Below, piece by piece: positions 7,760 to 16,773 of a DNA stretch of 64,000 bases (positions within the stretch are counted from its first letter, which is position 1; the number at the start of each line of letters is the position of its first letter). The translations under genes were made by a program, and so were the position numbers. The stretch is from contig CAXXWR010000003.1 of NCBI GenBank assembly GCA_963666805.2, positions 372,001-436,000 of the forward strand, written 5' to 3'. Source of the DNA: Fusibacter sp963666805 (GTDB lineage Bacteria > Bacillota > Clostridia > Peptostreptococcales > Acidaminobacteraceae). Under the pieces are notes generated by a model. That model worked only from the letters and a program-made list of their open reading frames with translations. It made no database searches and was not told the DNA's origin.

Positions 7760-10148
7760 TCCCAGCCTCCTGTAATAATCGTTGTATATTGTATTTTCTT
7801 GATCGATTATCAAAAATATATTCTCCACCATCCAAAGTCTCACAAATTATTTTCTGCGACTCAATATCTTCGAGCTTCACTTGTTTATAAGAAATCCTAT
7901 TGTCAAGGTTTTCTGCAATAATAATAGATTCTGCATCTCCGTAGACAACAATTGCTGGATTATGTGTTATTAAGAAAATTTGCTTCTTAAACTTTATTTT
8001 TCTTATTAATTCAACTAATTGATCAGAAATGAACTTATTTCCAAGGTTGTCCTCAGGTTGATCAATAATTACTAATCCGCATTTAGGATTATTTAACACT
8101 ACTTTCAGGTATTTTTCAGAATTATAACCAGGACTATTACTCTTCGATGTCGTTCCATCCCGATATTCTAGATAGTCAGTTAGTTTATCAAAACAACTTG
8201 CTAAAGTTTTTATTTGACTCTTGATCTTTTTGCCAAAATTATCTGCTGAATTATCTCCATAATTTTTCAGACTTGTTTCATTATACAATAGCTCAACAAG
8301 GGAAAAGTATAAGTCATCCTTGCTATAACCCTTAATGCCATCAAGTATACTTTCCTTAATTCCCTTTTCTGGCTGAAGCTCTATACAAAGTTTGCTGTCC
8401 TCATCTAAATCGATTAACTCTGTATGCTCTAACTTTAATGATAATGTACTCTTTACACTCCAATTCAGTTCAGTAAAAGCTTTAAAATGGTCCTTTACTT
8501 TGTTTATAATCTCTTGCTTACCCTTTTCAGCTAAAGCCTTTTCTTTTCCAGCAGCATTTAATTTATCATTCGCATTAGACACAATATTGTGTGCATTTCC
8601 AATAAATTTTGTCATATATTCATGCAGTAATTTCTTCTTCGTCTGTTTGCTTTTCAACGTTGAAAGTAAACAGACAAATCCTTTAATTATCGCAGCTTCA
8701 GTTTCTTCAATATCGATAGTTGGAGCTTTATTCAGCTTTGAGATTAATACTTCGATATCTTCAACTACTTTTATTGTCTCATCAAATTTTTCTGAAGAAA
8801 AAGTTAATTCTATCAACTTATCCTTATTCATCTTTAAGTGATACTCAGAATTTAACAATTTATCTATAGTATTATTATGCAAAATAATTGCTTGGTCTGC
8901 CTTTATCTCATAAATATCTTCATAGACTTGATGCAAATCAGAAGTCCTTTTATCTAATTCAGTATGGATTTCATTAAATTTTGATTTTGCATCCTGGTAC
9001 TCTTCAAATTTCCCCGCTTTTCTAGCTAAGCTAGACAGCTCATTTCTCTCAAAATAGTTAGCTATTGCGCCTTGATTAATCTGTAGAATATCAGTATTTA
9101 AATGGGTCACTGCTTTAGGCATAGCATCTAAACTTGAACTTACTGTAGTTGTAGCACCTTCAATCGCTGCATCATACTTATCTTCTGATTCTAAAACGTC
9201 AATAGATCGCTTAAGAATATCCATCATTAAACTCTTACCACTAGAACGTCCCCCAATAATAACATTCAAGTGCGGGCTAAAATTCAAATTTTTATCTGTT
9301 AAAAGTGTATTACCCTTAATATTAAGCGTTCTCAAATAATCTCTTGGATTTTTTATCTCCTGAAATTCTTGAGTGGTTTTTATACGTGATTTTGGATCAA
9401 TGAAAGAAAGTCGAAGCGTCTCATAATTCTTACTACCTTTTATATAATAGAACTCATGGTCTCCTTGGTCTCCCATATGGCGACATGGATACCTCTCAAT
9501 ATTATGGTTATCAGAGAATTCTAGATACGCAAAATCCTCTTTATTTCGAAAGGCTTCAGATAACCTTACATCAAAATGTTCATTGTATATTTGTCTTCTT
9601 TTCTCCTGTACCTTTTCCATTGGACTTTGGAGTAATATTAGCATTTTCTGAGCCGCTGCAATATCACCCTTAAAAGCATCAATTATACTTGATGTATTTC
9701 CTGCATGTGGAATGAAGAAATAGTCTAACTCATCAAAGGCACAAATAATATCATCAAATGTTAATTTCCTATTAAGCATTTCGCAATTTTTTTCAGTATA
9801 TTTCGCTTCAAGGTTATCATGAATAGCTTTAACACCATCATAATCATTACAGTTAAATATCAGAAGTGAATGATAAGTTGTTGAACTTCCTAAAATATCC
9901 AATTCCACTCCTGCAAGAAGCAAAGGATCTGTATCACTATTAAATTTTTCATAATATTTTTTGTACGCATCGATGTTAATAATATTGTGATCGGTTAACG
10001 AAAATATTGAAACATCTTGTTCTTTTAAATTTTTATACAAACAATCGATAGAAAAAACGCCTCTATAATCATTATTCTTTGTCTTCCTACTAAAATCTGT
10101 ATGAATATGAAGATCTATTTTTAACCAATCAGAATATAGTTTTGACAT
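7746..10148 (-). CDS. PHP-domain/SMC-like ATPase (TrlF-like)
   Basis: The 800-residue protein fuses two modules. Residues 1-~235 form a PHP phosphoesterase domain with a full set of metal ligands: HIH at 14-16, DH at 53-54, E82, H148 and D213/H215. Residues ~280-800 form an ABC/SMC-type ATPase. Its Walker A is GGRSSGKS at 299-306, a long helical region (about 380-560) is probably coiled coil, a signature-like segment lies near 670-685, the Walker B is VIIDQPEDN at 693-701 and the switch histidine is H729. The architecture matches the TrlF family as I remember it. It should hydrolyse a phosphoester, possibly nucleic acid, under ATPase control. It lies inside the type I operon, between hsdS and hsdR, like PrrC or RloC nucleases in other bacteria. 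GGGGGTG precedes the ATG. Confidence 0.85.
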   Translation of the reverse strand: MSKLYSDWLKIDLHIHTDFSRKTKNNDYRGVFSIDCLYKNLKEQDVSIFSLTDHNIINIDAYKKYYEKFNSDTDPLLLAGVELDILGSSTTYHSLLIFNCNDYDGVKAIHDNLEAKYTEKNCEMLNRKLTFDDIICAFDELDYFFIPHAGNTSSIIDAFKGDIAAAQKMLILLQSPMEKVQEKRRQIYNEHFDVRLSEAFRNKEDFAYLEFSDNHNIERYPCRHMGDQGDHEFYYIKGSKNYETLRLSFIDPKSRIKTTQEFQEIKNPRDYLRTLNIKGNTLLTDKNLNFSPHLNVIIGGRSSGKSLMMDILKRSIDVLESEDKYDAAIEGATTTVSSSLDAMPKAVTHLNTDILQINQGAIANYFERNELSSLARKAGKFEEYQDAKSKFNEIHTELDKRTSDLHQVYEDIYEIKADQAIILHNNTIDKLLNSEYHLKMNKDKLIELTFSSEKFDETIKVVEDIEVLISKLNKAPTIDIEETEAAIIKGFVCLLSTLKSKQTKKKLLHEYMTKFIGNAHNIVSNANDKLNAAGKEKALAEKGKQEIINKVKDHFKAFTELNWSVKSTLSLKLEHTELIDLDEDSKLCIELQPEKGIKESILDGIKGYSKDDLYFSLVELLYNETSLKNYGDNSADNFGKKIKSQIKTLASCFDKLTDYLEYRDGTTSKSNSPGYNSEKYLKVVLNNPKCGLVIIDQPEDNLGNKFISDQLVELIRKIKFKKQIFLITHNPAIVVYGDAESIIIAENLDNRISYKQVKLEDIESQKIICETLDGGEYIFDNRSRKYNIQRLLQEAGNGKN

Positions 10149-10221
10149 TTCTTTTCACCCCCATTTTAGATATAAAAGTCTGAATAATCATTGCTTTTAA
10201 CTAATTGTAATTAACTTAAAC

Positions 10222-11388
10222 TTACTCGAAGTACTCTTGCATCAATGAATCAAATAACCTCTTGTTTTCGTCAAGTGACTTTTGTACTTCAAACTTTAAT
10301 TTGTCAACGTGTTGAGCAAAATCCGTGAAACTGTCTTGCAGGTTCTTATCTGGTATGATTAATGGCCATATCCTTAGATCTTCCATATTTAATTGGATAA
10401 GTGTGATGCCTTTTGCTTTAGCCTTTAATTCACGTTTCATACATTCATTATCCAATTGATATTTTAGAAAGTCCAAACTAATTACATCCTCATTAGTTCT
10501 TATAGGTACTATCCCTCTGCCAACATTGCAACCAGCAAATTCGTCATCAATAATGTACGTATCAGCAATATTCGCTCGAACTGTAATCAAGAGTTCTCGC
10601 CCCTTCAGAATGGTTCTTTTGTACTTGTTAGATATGTCATCAGTTGTCTTCTTTAGGCTATCTCTCGTAGGTATGTTGTTTACGATATCAATAGGCCTAA
10701 ACACAGGAACACCTGATTCTTGATTATCGCCAGTTTGGACAATTCCATAACTAATTGTACAGTCATCCAATACAACTTCTCTCAAAGGTTTACTTGCCCA
10801 ACCACGATCATTTAAGAATGGATCACCGAACATCTCTACAAATCGGGATTTGATGAGATGATCATATTCATCTAATTGCTGTTTCTTGTGATCAATTATT
10901 CTAGTTAACTTATCCAGAATATCAACGATATTTTCTTGTTCTTCAATCTTGTCGTGTATTGTTATCTCAAAGTTTTCAAATTGAGTTTTATTGATAATGG
11001 GAACAACTGGTGCATTTGCAATAGCTTCTAACTTCCTTTTGTTTGATAAAATGTTGTACGCTAGATACTTAGATAGTACAGAATCATTCGGCGCTATAGC
11101 ATTAATTTGTTGATTAAATGCCAGCTCAACGCTTTCCACAATCCCCATCTTTCCAATACTACCTATGCACGTCACAAGAACAGTACCTTTTTTTACAACA
11201 CGAGCCTTTTTTCTTGCTTTCTCTGATATATATTCCTTAGTATCAGTAACCAGAGTAATCCCAGATGCAGCAATCCCATCAGGTTTAACAAAACCAATAT
11301 CTGAAATTTCATAAAACTCTTCATTCTTCTTGCTAGGAGTATTTCCAGTGATTACTTTTCCAATATCTTTAATTAATACCTTCTTCAT
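10222..11388 (-). CDS. hsdS: Type I restriction enzyme, S (specificity) subunit
   Basis: The 388-residue protein has two target-recognition domains (about residues 1-145 and 195-340), each followed by a helical spacer. The first spacer contains the conserved EEQENIVDILDKL and the link LIKSRFVEMFGDP; the second ends the protein. HsdS chooses the bipartite DNA sequence that HsdM methylates and HsdR polices. The target cannot be read from sequence. It begins 11 bases after hsdM and is followed by the PHP-ATPase gene 73 bases later. Both recognition domains look complete, so the system should be functional. I saw no inverted hsdS fragment nearby that would suggest phase variation. Confidence 0.93.
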   Translation of the reverse strand: MKKVLIKDIGKVITGNTPSKKNEEFYEISDIGFVKPDGIAASGITLVTDTKEYISEKARKKARVVKKGTVLVTCIGSIGKMGIVESVELAFNQQINAIAPNDSVLSKYLAYNILSNKRKLEAIANAPVVPIINKTQFENFEITIHDKIEEQENIVDILDKLTRIIDHKKQQLDEYDHLIKSRFVEMFGDPFLNDRGWASKPLREVVLDDCTISYGIVQTGDNQESGVPVFRPIDIVNNIPTRDSLKKTTDDISNKYKRTILKGRELLITVRANIADTYIIDDEFAGCNVGRGIVPIRTNEDVISLDFLKYQLDNECMKRELKAKAKGITLIQLNMEDLRIWPLIIPDKNLQDSFTDFAQHVDKLKFEVQKSLDENKRLFDSLMQEYFE

Positions 11389-11398
11389 GCAATCACCC

Positions 11399-12874
11399 CT
11401 ACAAATCTAAATTTAGCAGCGTTTTCAACTCTGCTTTTAATGTTGTAATTTCACTATCAATTTCATCAATTCTTTTCATTATTACTGATGGTTTATCATA
11501 TTCCACCCTGTCATATTCAACTTCCTTGTACTTATTAATTGAAAGGTCATAGCCATTGTCTATAATTTCTTTTTTTGAAACAAGGAAAGACTTCTCTGTA
11601 CGTTTTCTATCTTTTTCGTTTTCAAGACTATGATAACGACTGATAATATCTGGAATATCGTTGTCTTCGACTTGTTGACGCTTATCATCAAGAGACAGAC
11701 CATCCGCCTGCATATCATAAAACCAGACTTTATCTGTACCACCTGCACCAGTCTTAGTAAATATTATTATGGCAGTAGAAACTCCTGCATAGGGCTTAAA
11801 TACGCCACTAGGCATTGAAATAATGGCTTGTAACTGGTGATTTTCGACAATCTCCTTGCGAATGGATTTATGGGCATTAGAACTACCGAATAACACACCA
11901 TCTGGTACTATAGACGCACATCTGCCGCCTTTTTTGAGCGTTCTTAAGAAAAGGGCTAAGAATAATAGTTCTGTCTTCTTGGTCTTAGTCACTTTCAATA
12001 GGTCTGCAGATACACTGTCATAGTCCAGTGACCCTTTAAAAGGTGGATTAGCAAGCACTAATGTATATTTTTCTCTATCTTTATTGGTTTCTGATAGGGA
12101 ATCTCGATATTCGATATTAGGTCGATCAACACCATGAAGCATCATGTTCATGGCACCGATACGAAGCATGGTTCTGTCCATGTCATTACCAAAGAACATA
12201 TCCCTATGATAATGGTCCTTCAATTCTTTTATAGTGAACATATCCTCATTATTACGCTTTAAATACTCCCCAGCTTCTACAAGGAATCCTGCCGAACCAG
12301 ATGCCGGGTCAACAATAATATCTGTTGGTGTAGGTTGCATCAAGTCCACCATCATTTTGATAATGTGTCTAGGCGTTCTAAACTGACCATTAGTACCAGC
12401 TGTTGCTACTTTGGAAAGTAAATACTCATATAAATCCCCTTTGGTATCATCTGTTGTATTGCCTTCTTTGATCGGTAATCCATCAATATTGGTAACAATC
12501 TTTTCTAACATCTGCGGTGTCGGAATCATGAAGATAGCATCATCCATGTATTTGGTAAAAGCTGAATCCTTGTCACCATGCATGGTTTTTATAAATGGAA
12601 AGACCTTTTTTGAAACTGTTTCATACATCTCTGTAGCACTCATTTGCTTGAACTTATGCCATCTTAGGTTTTGTTGATCGTCATTGAATATTTTGTTGAA
12701 GTCTGTACCGACAAACTCAGCCAGTCTTTCTTCTTCCTTTTGCTTGTCGTCAAGACCCTTTATAAATAAAAGGTAGGTGAACTGCTCAATAACTGACAGT
12801 GGGTTGGTAATCCCACCAGTCCAAAATATCTCCCAGATTTTATCTACCTTACTTCTTAATTCACCTGTAATCAC
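11399..12874 (-). CDS. hsdM: Type I DNA methyltransferase, M subunit
   Basis: The 491-residue protein is a complete N6-adenine methyltransferase. An HsdM N-terminal helical domain (about 1-130) precedes the catalytic domain, with the AdoMet-binding motif DPASGSAGF near 189-197 and the catalytic NPPF at 276-279. A C-terminal coiled segment (DEIDSEITTLKAELKTLL) contacts HsdS. The start is GTG with GGGAGG nine bases upstream. It follows the small HTH gene by 35 bases and precedes hsdS by 10, so the order regulator-M-S forms the promoter-proximal part of the operon. Confidence 0.95.
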   Translation of the reverse strand: MITGELRSKVDKIWEIFWTGGITNPLSVIEQFTYLLFIKGLDDKQKEEERLAEFVGTDFNKIFNDDQQNLRWHKFKQMSATEMYETVSKKVFPFIKTMHGDKDSAFTKYMDDAIFMIPTPQMLEKIVTNIDGLPIKEGNTTDDTKGDLYEYLLSKVATAGTNGQFRTPRHIIKMMVDLMQPTPTDIIVDPASGSAGFLVEAGEYLKRNNEDMFTIKELKDHYHRDMFFGNDMDRTMLRIGAMNMMLHGVDRPNIEYRDSLSETNKDREKYTLVLANPPFKGSLDYDSVSADLLKVTKTKKTELLFLALFLRTLKKGGRCASIVPDGVLFGSSNAHKSIRKEIVENHQLQAIISMPSGVFKPYAGVSTAIIIFTKTGAGGTDKVWFYDMQADGLSLDDKRQQVEDNDIPDIISRYHSLENEKDRKRTEKSFLVSKKEIIDNGYDLSINKYKEVEYDRVEYDKPSVIMKRIDEIDSEITTLKAELKTLLNLDL

Positions 12875-12909
12875 TATTGTAATCCTCCCTTGATTTCATC
12901 TATCTATTT

Positions 12910-13122
12910 CTAATAGTCCAGTAAATGCTTAATCAATGTTTCATCCAGTCCTTTTTCTTTGCAAAAATCATAAAGTGCTTTCTTAGCCAGCATGTTGGGA
13001 CGGTTCTTGCCATTTTCCCACCGATTTACCGTGGCAAAACTGACGTGAAGCTCTCTAGCCAGTTGTTCCTGACTCATATTCAATTCTATTCTAATTTCTT
13101 TTACTGTTTGGGCAAAATCCAT
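12910..13122 (-). CDS. XRE-family HTH regulator of the restriction operon
   Basis: The 70-residue protein is almost entirely a Cro/CI-type helix-turn-helix. SQEQLARELHVSFATVNRWENGKNRPN carries the two helices and the conserved W-E-N-G-K end; I split it here only as recognition of the fold. The start at 13122 is preferred over an upstream GTG because GGAGG sits eight bases before this ATG and overlaps the GTG. Small regulators of this type upstream of restriction-modification genes often act as controller proteins that delay nuclease expression. Its position as first gene of the operon fits that, but no operator was identified. Confidence 0.85.
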   Translation of the reverse strand: MDFAQTVKEIRIELNMSQEQLARELHVSFATVNRWENGKNRPNMLAKKALYDFCKEKGLDETLIKHLLDY

Positions 13123-13388
13123 TCCATACACCTCCAGTACGTCACTTTATATTATAACAAATGTTATAACATATGCCCACCTCAATTTGAAAATTATTCC
13201 AAAGAAAAATCCACCGATATCACACCAGTGGATTCACATTTTTTATTCAGTTTCTTATGTCCCTACATTTTGCATCCAAAAGCCAAGTCTTACAACAATT
13301 TCATCTTTCAGTTCTTTATTACGGTTATTCAAGACATCTGTCTTAAACATAAAAAGCTTGGTTTTTAGCGGTATATGAGCAAATACGA

Positions 13389-15050
13389 TTAATCTTTTTT
13401 GTATAGTGCTACTATAGTCTCCACATGCCCCGTCCAAGGGAACATATCCACCCCAGTCACAGCCTTCACTTCATAACCTTTCTCACACAAGATTTTCACA
13501 TCTCTCGCCAGTGTTGACGGTTTACAAGATACATACACAATATCTTGAACGCCTGTATCTGCTAACGTTTCAAGTAAGCTTTGATCACACCCTTTTCTCG
13601 GTGGATCTAGGATAACGATATCAGGATTCACCTCTTCTTTAACGAGATCTCTTATAACCTCTTCTGCCTTGCCTACATAGTAACTTGTATTCTCAATGCC
13701 GTTAAAATCAGCATTTTTTCGGGCATCCTCTATAGCACTTTCAACCACTTCAACACCGATAATTTCCCCAACGTTACCGAGTTTTTTCGCCACATAAGTA
13801 CCGATTGAACCAATCCCACAATATAAATCTAAGATCTTAACGCCTTCTTGCTTGTCATTTTTTTCTTGATGACGCTCGTCAAGGGCTTTCTTAACATACT
13901 CAACCACCCTATCATAAAGAACTTCCGTCTGCGTATTATTCACTTGGAAGAAGGACTGCGGAGAAATCATAAACCGCACATCCCCTATTGTATCAATTAG
14001 ATATTCTGCACCATAATAATGCTCATAGTCATAGGAAAGAGCCGTATTGCCTGCCGTCTTATTGTAATTAATAAAGACACTTTTAATCATAGGCGCACGT
14101 TTGATCACCTCGTCCATCAAACTGAATACATGCTTGTCCTTTTCTGTCACTACAAAAACGAGCATCGCACCCCTTTCTGCTGAATTAACCCCTTGGTTCG
14201 TCCTAATCATAATCCGTCTCAGTAGACCTGTTTTAAGATTTTCATCATAAATACTGACCTTACTCTCTTTTAGACACTGATCGACCACTTGCATGATTTG
14301 ATTAGCAAGGTCTGATTGGAGCATACAAGTTTCAATTGATACAATGTCATGGCTCCGTGAACGGTAAAAGCCCATTTCATGACCACTTGCAACTGGTTGG
14401 ATCACTTTTCCAGATGTTTTTGCATCCCCGCTTTTACCATTGCCTTTACCACTGTCTCTATTGTTCCTTCTCTCCTTGCTTCTATCTTTACCACTTTCTT
14501 TGCCCTTATTATTCCCACGACTATTTCCACCAACTAGGCGCTTATCACTCTCTGCCTTAAAGGCCTCACCTTTATTTGTCTTCTTATAAAAAGGCGCTAA
14601 TTGATAAATCCCCTTGTTACGATAGTGTGAAGGTTCTGCCATGGATAGCATGGCTTCAAAAGGTACTTCATCAAGACCACCGATACGACTCAAGGCTGAC
14701 TTAATTTGATTTTCTTTAAACATCACTTGAGCACTATAATCATACTCTTGAAGTTGACAGCCACCACATTGTCTGGCATAAGGACACGGTGCATCTTGAT
14801 GATCGTCTGATCTTTCCATCATTTGATGAATAATACCTATAGCGTATTGTTTTTTCACCTTGATAAGTTTAGTCATTACATGGTCACCCGGAAAGGCATT
14901 ATGTACAAAAACTGTCATCCCTTCAATACGGCCTACACCATTGCCATCTTCTGTTAAATCTTCTATATGAACTGGGTATATACCACCTGCATTTAACCCT
15001 TGACTTTTTTCTCTTTCAACCTTTGATTTCCCCATATTTTTGCCTCTCAT
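13389..15050 (-). CDS. rlmD: 23S rRNA (uracil-C5)-methyltransferase, RlmD/RumA-like
   Basis: The protein has a TRAM domain (about residues 20-75), the four-cysteine [4Fe-4S] motif CPYARQCGGC and the AdoMet-binding LDLYCGIGSIG. The catalytic region has DPPRKGCD, then YVSCKPSTLARD near the end. This is the COG2265 uracil-5-methyltransferase family, acting on 23S rRNA or tRNA; which uridine is modified cannot be assigned, and several paralogues are common in Firmicutes. The start at 15050 is chosen because AGAGG lies five bases upstream; the ATG 27 bases earlier has no site. Between about residues 155 and 210 there is a Gly/Lys/Arg/Asn/Ser-rich low-complexity insert, making the protein ~553 residues rather than the usual ~450. 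Confidence 0.88.
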   Translation of the reverse strand: MRGKNMGKSKVEREKSQGLNAGGIYPVHIEDLTEDGNGVGRIEGMTVFVHNAFPGDHVMTKLIKVKKQYAIGIIHQMMERSDDHQDAPCPYARQCGGCQLQEYDYSAQVMFKENQIKSALSRIGGLDEVPFEAMLSMAEPSHYRNKGIYQLAPFYKKTNKGEAFKAESDKRLVGGNSRGNNKGKESGKDRSKERRNNRDSGKGNGKSGDAKTSGKVIQPVASGHEMGFYRSRSHDIVSIETCMLQSDLANQIMQVVDQCLKESKVSIYDENLKTGLLRRIMIRTNQGVNSAERGAMLVFVVTEKDKHVFSLMDEVIKRAPMIKSVFINYNKTAGNTALSYDYEHYYGAEYLIDTIGDVRFMISPQSFFQVNNTQTEVLYDRVVEYVKKALDERHQEKNDKQEGVKILDLYCGIGSIGTYVAKKLGNVGEIIGVEVVESAIEDARKNADFNGIENTSYYVGKAEEVIRDLVKEEVNPDIVILDPPRKGCDQSLLETLADTGVQDIVYVSCKPSTLARDVKILCEKGYEVKAVTGVDMFPWTGHVETIVALYKKD

Positions 15051-15235
15051 TTTTTCCTCTTTTCGTCTTATAGACATTTAGTTTATCATATTTTTAATTT
15101 TCATACATTATTTTTATAATAACCATTGGAAATTCAATCATAATTATCATATAATAAGAATGAATAGGACAAATTATCTAAATTATCACGCATTAACTTA
15201 TATATTTTGTCAGTTTTATTGTTATTTACAAGATT

Positions 15236-15264
15236 TTGTTTCCACATAGATTCAACTTTATATA
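15236..15264 (+). promoter_or_regulatory. Candidate promoter of the GerMN gene
   Basis: TTGTTT and TATATA are separated by 17 bases, ending 23 bases before the ATG at 15288. AGGAGG lies between. The hexamers are only moderate matches to the sigma-A consensus, and sporulation sigma factors cannot be excluded. Confidence 0.4.
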
Positions 15265-15287
15265 GATTACCCAAATAGGAGGATATA

Positions 15288-16634
15288 ATGCTGAAATTTC
15301 TAACCAATCTACTTTTTATCTTCATACTCTTTATACTGGTTTCAGGCGTTCCTGTCAATACTGATATATTAGAATTTAATCCTTTTCAGCCCGTTGTCGA
15401 GGACCAAGAAGAAGTCCCGATAATTTCTACATATACGCTTATTTCACCCGAACAAAGCAGCTCTGCTGTTAACCCAAGTGAATTTGCCTTTGACATTACC
15501 ACATCAGATGGGACTATTGACGATAGTATTACACAACAAATTACTGTTAAACTTGAAGGCAATGGCATTGATCCTATCGTTAAACGTGCTAATCTTATCA
15601 ATTTTAAAGATATGACCTCACCCAGTATTGATAAAAAGCATTATGAATTCACTTTAGACAATTTATCCACTAACTTACCCACTGGGGAATATACTTTAAC
15701 GATCAATGCAGATCCTGATGATACTTTTGAAAATCCGTTTTCAGGTCAAATAACACGTTCATTTTCAATGATTGATACTTCAAAGACCTATATATGGTCT
15801 TCCCAAAAAGAACATTCAAGCTTATTGACAATGACACTTTATATGCCAACAACTGATTATGAATATGTGATTCCACTCACACGCACCATTAACTATCCAA
15901 GTAATCGTTCGAGAACACTTTACAAGGCACTCCATCAAGGCCCAAATCATGATTTAGGACTGCTTAAAACAGAAAGTGTTATTCCATACGCTTCAAAGAT
16001 TTATGTCTCTAATGGTTTAGCCAGTGTTTATATCTATTCGCCAGAACAAGAGGGCTATGAAGACAAATTCGATAAAGTCGTTGAATCCATAACCAATTCA
16101 CTTTGTTCGCTTGACTTCATTGACCGCGTTAGTTTTTATATTGATAACCGCCAAGAGTCTTTTGGTGGCGTTGATTTAACACAAACCTTTGAACCCACTA
16201 CTCAAGATAATGTCTATTTGGGATATTCTCATGATAGTGACTACATGATGCTTATTCCGATTCATTTGGCTGATTTATCAGATCAAAGTGATGACCAAGT
16301 TACGCTCATATGGGATGTGTTAACAGGTCATAATCAATCCTATAGACCTTCAAAGGGAATCTTCGCTTCTATTCCTTCTGATGTGGCTCTCAACAGTTAT
16401 ACTCTTGTTGATGGCGTCCTAATACTCGATGTCAATGAGGCTTTTAAAGATGCCTATAACAGCGAAAATGAATACATCAATCTTATGATGGACAGCATTC
16501 TTTATTCCTTTACAAGCCTTGATAATGTAGACAGTGTTGAAATAACAGTTGATGGTCAAGTGCTAACAGAATTTAATGGCTATAATTTATCTATTCCAAA
16601 CATGGCCAATAAATATATTAACTTAGAACCTTAA
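15288..16634 (+). CDS. Exported GerMN-domain protein
   Basis: The 448-residue protein opens with a hydrophobic signal or anchor (about residues 5-22, LTNLLFIFILFILVSGVPV). Residues ~35-160 look like an extracellular beta-sandwich. Two GerMN-type repeats follow. The first covers about 180-305, with RTLYKALHQGP, GLASVYI, and a C-terminal VSFYIDNRQE. The second, about 310-440, ends VEITVDGQVLTEFNGYNL. GerM in Bacillus is needed for sporulation and germination, and the domain is also found in lipoproteins that bind envelope partners. AGGAGG precedes the ATG by six bases. The gene is monocistronic and divergent from the methyltransferase gene. Confidence 0.7.
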   Translation: MLKFLTNLLFIFILFILVSGVPVNTDILEFNPFQPVVEDQEEVPIISTYTLISPEQSSSAVNPSEFAFDITTSDGTIDDSITQQITVKLEGNGIDPIVKRANLINFKDMTSPSIDKKHYEFTLDNLSTNLPTGEYTLTINADPDDTFENPFSGQITRSFSMIDTSKTYIWSSQKEHSSLLTMTLYMPTTDYEYVIPLTRTINYPSNRSRTLYKALHQGPNHDLGLLKTESVIPYASKIYVSNGLASVYIYSPEQEGYEDKFDKVVESITNSLCSLDFIDRVSFYIDNRQESFGGVDLTQTFEPTTQDNVYLGYSHDSDYMMLIPIHLADLSDQSDDQVTLIWDVLTGHNQSYRPSKGIFASIPSDVALNSYTLVDGVLILDVNEAFKDAYNSENEYINLMMDSILYSFTSLDNVDSVEITVDGQVLTEFNGYNLSIPNMANKYINLEP

Positions 16635-16689
16635 ACTTTGAATTTTTAAGAAAATACCTATTGGATTTTCTGTTTTACCTCATCATTTT

Positions 16690-16740
16690 AAAAGGTGCTC
16701 TTGCCAAACAATTCATATGTTAAGCAAGAGCACCTTTTTT
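16690..16740. terminator. Bidirectional terminator
   Basis: AAAAGGTGCTCTTGC pairs with GCAAGAGCACCTTTT around a ~20-base loop, with a T run on each side. It separates the convergent GerMN gene and aldo/keto reductase gene. Confidence 0.85.
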
Positions 16741-16773
16741 ATGTCTTCTATTTCATTTTTAAAAATGACCGCT

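Noticed and set aside
8392..8841. Plus-strand open frame of 149 codons inside the PHP-ATPase gene
   Set aside because: It is antisense to a well-supported coding region and its Ser/Phe-rich composition is typical of the opposite-strand shadow of charged helices.
10222..11388. Phase-variable hsdS switching
   Set aside because: No second hsdS fragment, inverted repeats or recombinase gene are visible in the locus.
12925..13368. Plus-strand open frame of 147 codons across the HTH gene and following gap
   Set aside because: It runs antisense through the HTH gene, has Phe/Ile/Leu-rich low-complexity sequence and no ribosome site. A matching minus-strand frame at 13255-13437 also lacks support.
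15134..15358. Minus-strand 74-codon frame over the GerMN promoter and signal peptide
   Set aside because: No ribosome site or family features; it overlaps the supported start of the GerMN gene.
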